19,943 nucleotides of DNA from Daldinia sp. FL1419 (lineage: Eukaryota; Ascomycota; Sordariomycetes; Xylariales; Hypoxylaceae). Below are positions 18,790 to 19,943 of the stretch, piece after piece. The notes beneath the pieces were generated by a model, which saw only the letters and a list, made by a program, of their open reading frames with translations, did not search any database and had not been told where the DNA came from. How positions within the stretch are numbered: position 1 is the stretch's first letter; each line of letters opens with the position of its first letter. The DNA is taken from contig MU623665.1 in NCBI GenBank assembly GCA_025201765.1, forward strand, positions 1 to 19,943. The letters are read 5' to 3'. The position numbers were made by a program, and so were the translations under genes.

Positions 18790-19943
18790 TATATTTTAAA
18801 TTTTTAAAAATAAAGGGATATTAAATATTATAACCATTTAAGAACTTTATTTTAATAATAAAAAATTAGATTACCCTTAATTTAATAATTATAAACTAAT
18901 ATAATATAATACAAATTAAATTATAATTTATATATATAAAAAGATTAATTTAAAAAAAATGGAAAAAAGAAATAGGTTATAATTAAATTATAATATTAAT
19001 TTAAATAAAATCTAATACCTTTATTATTTAATTAATATATATAAAATTAAATTTTAATTATAAATATTTATTATTATTAAAATTAATATTAAAAAGTTTT
19101 TATAATATAAATATAATAATAAAAAATTTTAACATATATTATTTTTTATAAAATAAAAAAGAAAAAACATCCTAATATACTTTTAAAATCCTTAAATTAA
19201 TAATCTAATAAAATTTCAAATTAACCATAAAAATAAAAACAATAATTAGGTAAATATAAAATTATAAGGATTTAATATTAAACCTAATATAAATAAATAA
19301 AAGATTTAAATACTTAAAATTAAAGCCTTTTAATTAAAAAAATCTAATTATATTACTTAATATTTTAATATTATTGTACTATATCCAGACTTAATTTAAA
19401 ATTAGTTTAGATTAAAAGGTTAGATATAAAAATATTTAAACAAAAAATTTATAAAAATAAAAGTATAAAATATAAATATACCAAAAAAATAAATAATCTT
19501 AAAGAATTTAATAAATATATAAAATACTTTATTAAAAAATTAAAAAAAATTATTTTAACTATAACCCCATATTACATCCAACCCATAACACAACTAATAC
19601 CATAATAGAATAATAAAATTAAATTATTTTATAAAAAAATAAAGGAAATATATAAATAATAAATAAACTAAAGAATATAAAGGTACTGAAAAACCCTCAA
19701 TAAGGTTTAGGCAATATTAAAGAAAATTATAAATAAAATTAAAAGAAATAATTAAAAATTAACTTTAATAAAAGCTTTAAAAGATAATAAAATCTTATAA
19801 AAGATAAAAAAATAAATTAAATTATATAATTAATAATTTATTAAAAAAGAAAATCTTTTAATATTATATTATTAATTTAATAAAAAAGAAAATCTTTTAA
19901 TATTATATTATTAATTTAATAAAAAATTATAAGTTATAAATAA
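18790..19943 (+). pseudogene. LINE ORF2 N-terminal part (endonuclease), right copy, broken and cut by window end
   Basis: It corresponds to left 9230-10330. The region around 18820-18960 matches the left IQEP-containing endonuclease stretch and the YIY(K)R block, with more stops. Beyond 19130 nearly all G have become A while C remains, opposite to the left copy. The reverse transcriptase would begin beyond the window. Confidence 0.65.
19842..19919 (+). repeat. Exact 39-bp tandem duplication in the right LINE
   Basis: Bases 19842-19880 and 19881-19919 are identical 39-mers beginning TAAAAAAGAAAATC. The left LINE has this segment once (about 10278-10318), in a different transition state. The duplication is therefore specific to the right copy. 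Confidence 0.9.

Larger units (their letters stand above)
17747..19943 (+). mobile_element. Second LINE copy, same orientation, 5'-truncated or divergent and cut by window end
   Basis: From about 17814 it aligns with the left LINE from about 8240 (offset near 9570 bases) to the window end, which corresponds to left position about 10330, between endonuclease and RT. The left copy's first 500 bases (coiled-coil region) have no clear match upstream here, so this copy looks 5'-truncated or rearranged. Differences are overwhelmingly transitions. The stretch 17747-17900 is much less mutated than the rest. The RT part, if present, lies outside the window. Confidence 0.8.

Noticed and set aside
1..19943. 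Mitochondrial origin, because of extreme AT content
   Set aside because: The spliceosomal-type introns of HAT2, a nuclear LINE and transition-only divergence between repeats all point to nuclear DNA with RIP-like mutation.

Overview
The window looks like nuclear DNA of a filamentous ascomycete (Pezizomycotina). It has one compact gene with five short introns (52-69 nt, GT..AG, CTAAC-like branch sites) coding for a Hat2/RbAp48-type protein. Almost everything else is extremely AT-rich DNA packed with old transposable elements. Repeat copies differ from one another almost only by C/T and G/A transitions, which is the signature of repeat-induced point mutation (RIP) or a similar cytosine-directed process. 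I cannot name the species.

Layout. (1) 1-1270: AT-rich decayed DNA with a short LTR-like fragment. (2) About 1280-3240: an island of normal base composition holding the only living gene, on the minus strand (CDS 3060-1434, six exons, 439 aa): the WD40 histone chaperone Hat2/RbAp48/Msi1. (3) 3241-4470: two adjacent non-autonomous DNA transposons with terminal inverted repeats. One is 788 bp with a TA target duplication; the other is 424 bp with a duplicated end motif. The first lies about 180 bp upstream of the gene's start codon. (4) 4764-7480: a repeat module (R1) followed by a degenerate array of about 280-460 bp units (unit A) containing 17-bp minisatellites. (5) About 7600-12490: a nearly full-length but dead LINE (Tad1/I-like non-LTR retrotransposon): ORF1 with CCHC knuckles, then ORF2 with endonuclease, reverse transcriptase and a Cys-rich tail. 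(6) 12490-14050: AT-rich spacer with a possible LTR remnant, small less-mutated islands and a TAAA microsatellite. (7) 14054-17575: a second unit-A array with a second R1, a 13-bp minisatellite and one unit in inverted orientation. (8) About 17747-19943: a second LINE copy in the same orientation, cut by the window end.

The two LINE copies are the most informative part. The left copy has lost mainly G in its 5' half and mainly C in its 3' half. The right copy shows the exact opposite. Comparing the copies allows the domains to be recognised through the damage. I found no tRNA, rRNA, CRISPR, defence system or metabolic cluster. The unusual content is repeat architecture and mutation history, not a new gene system.
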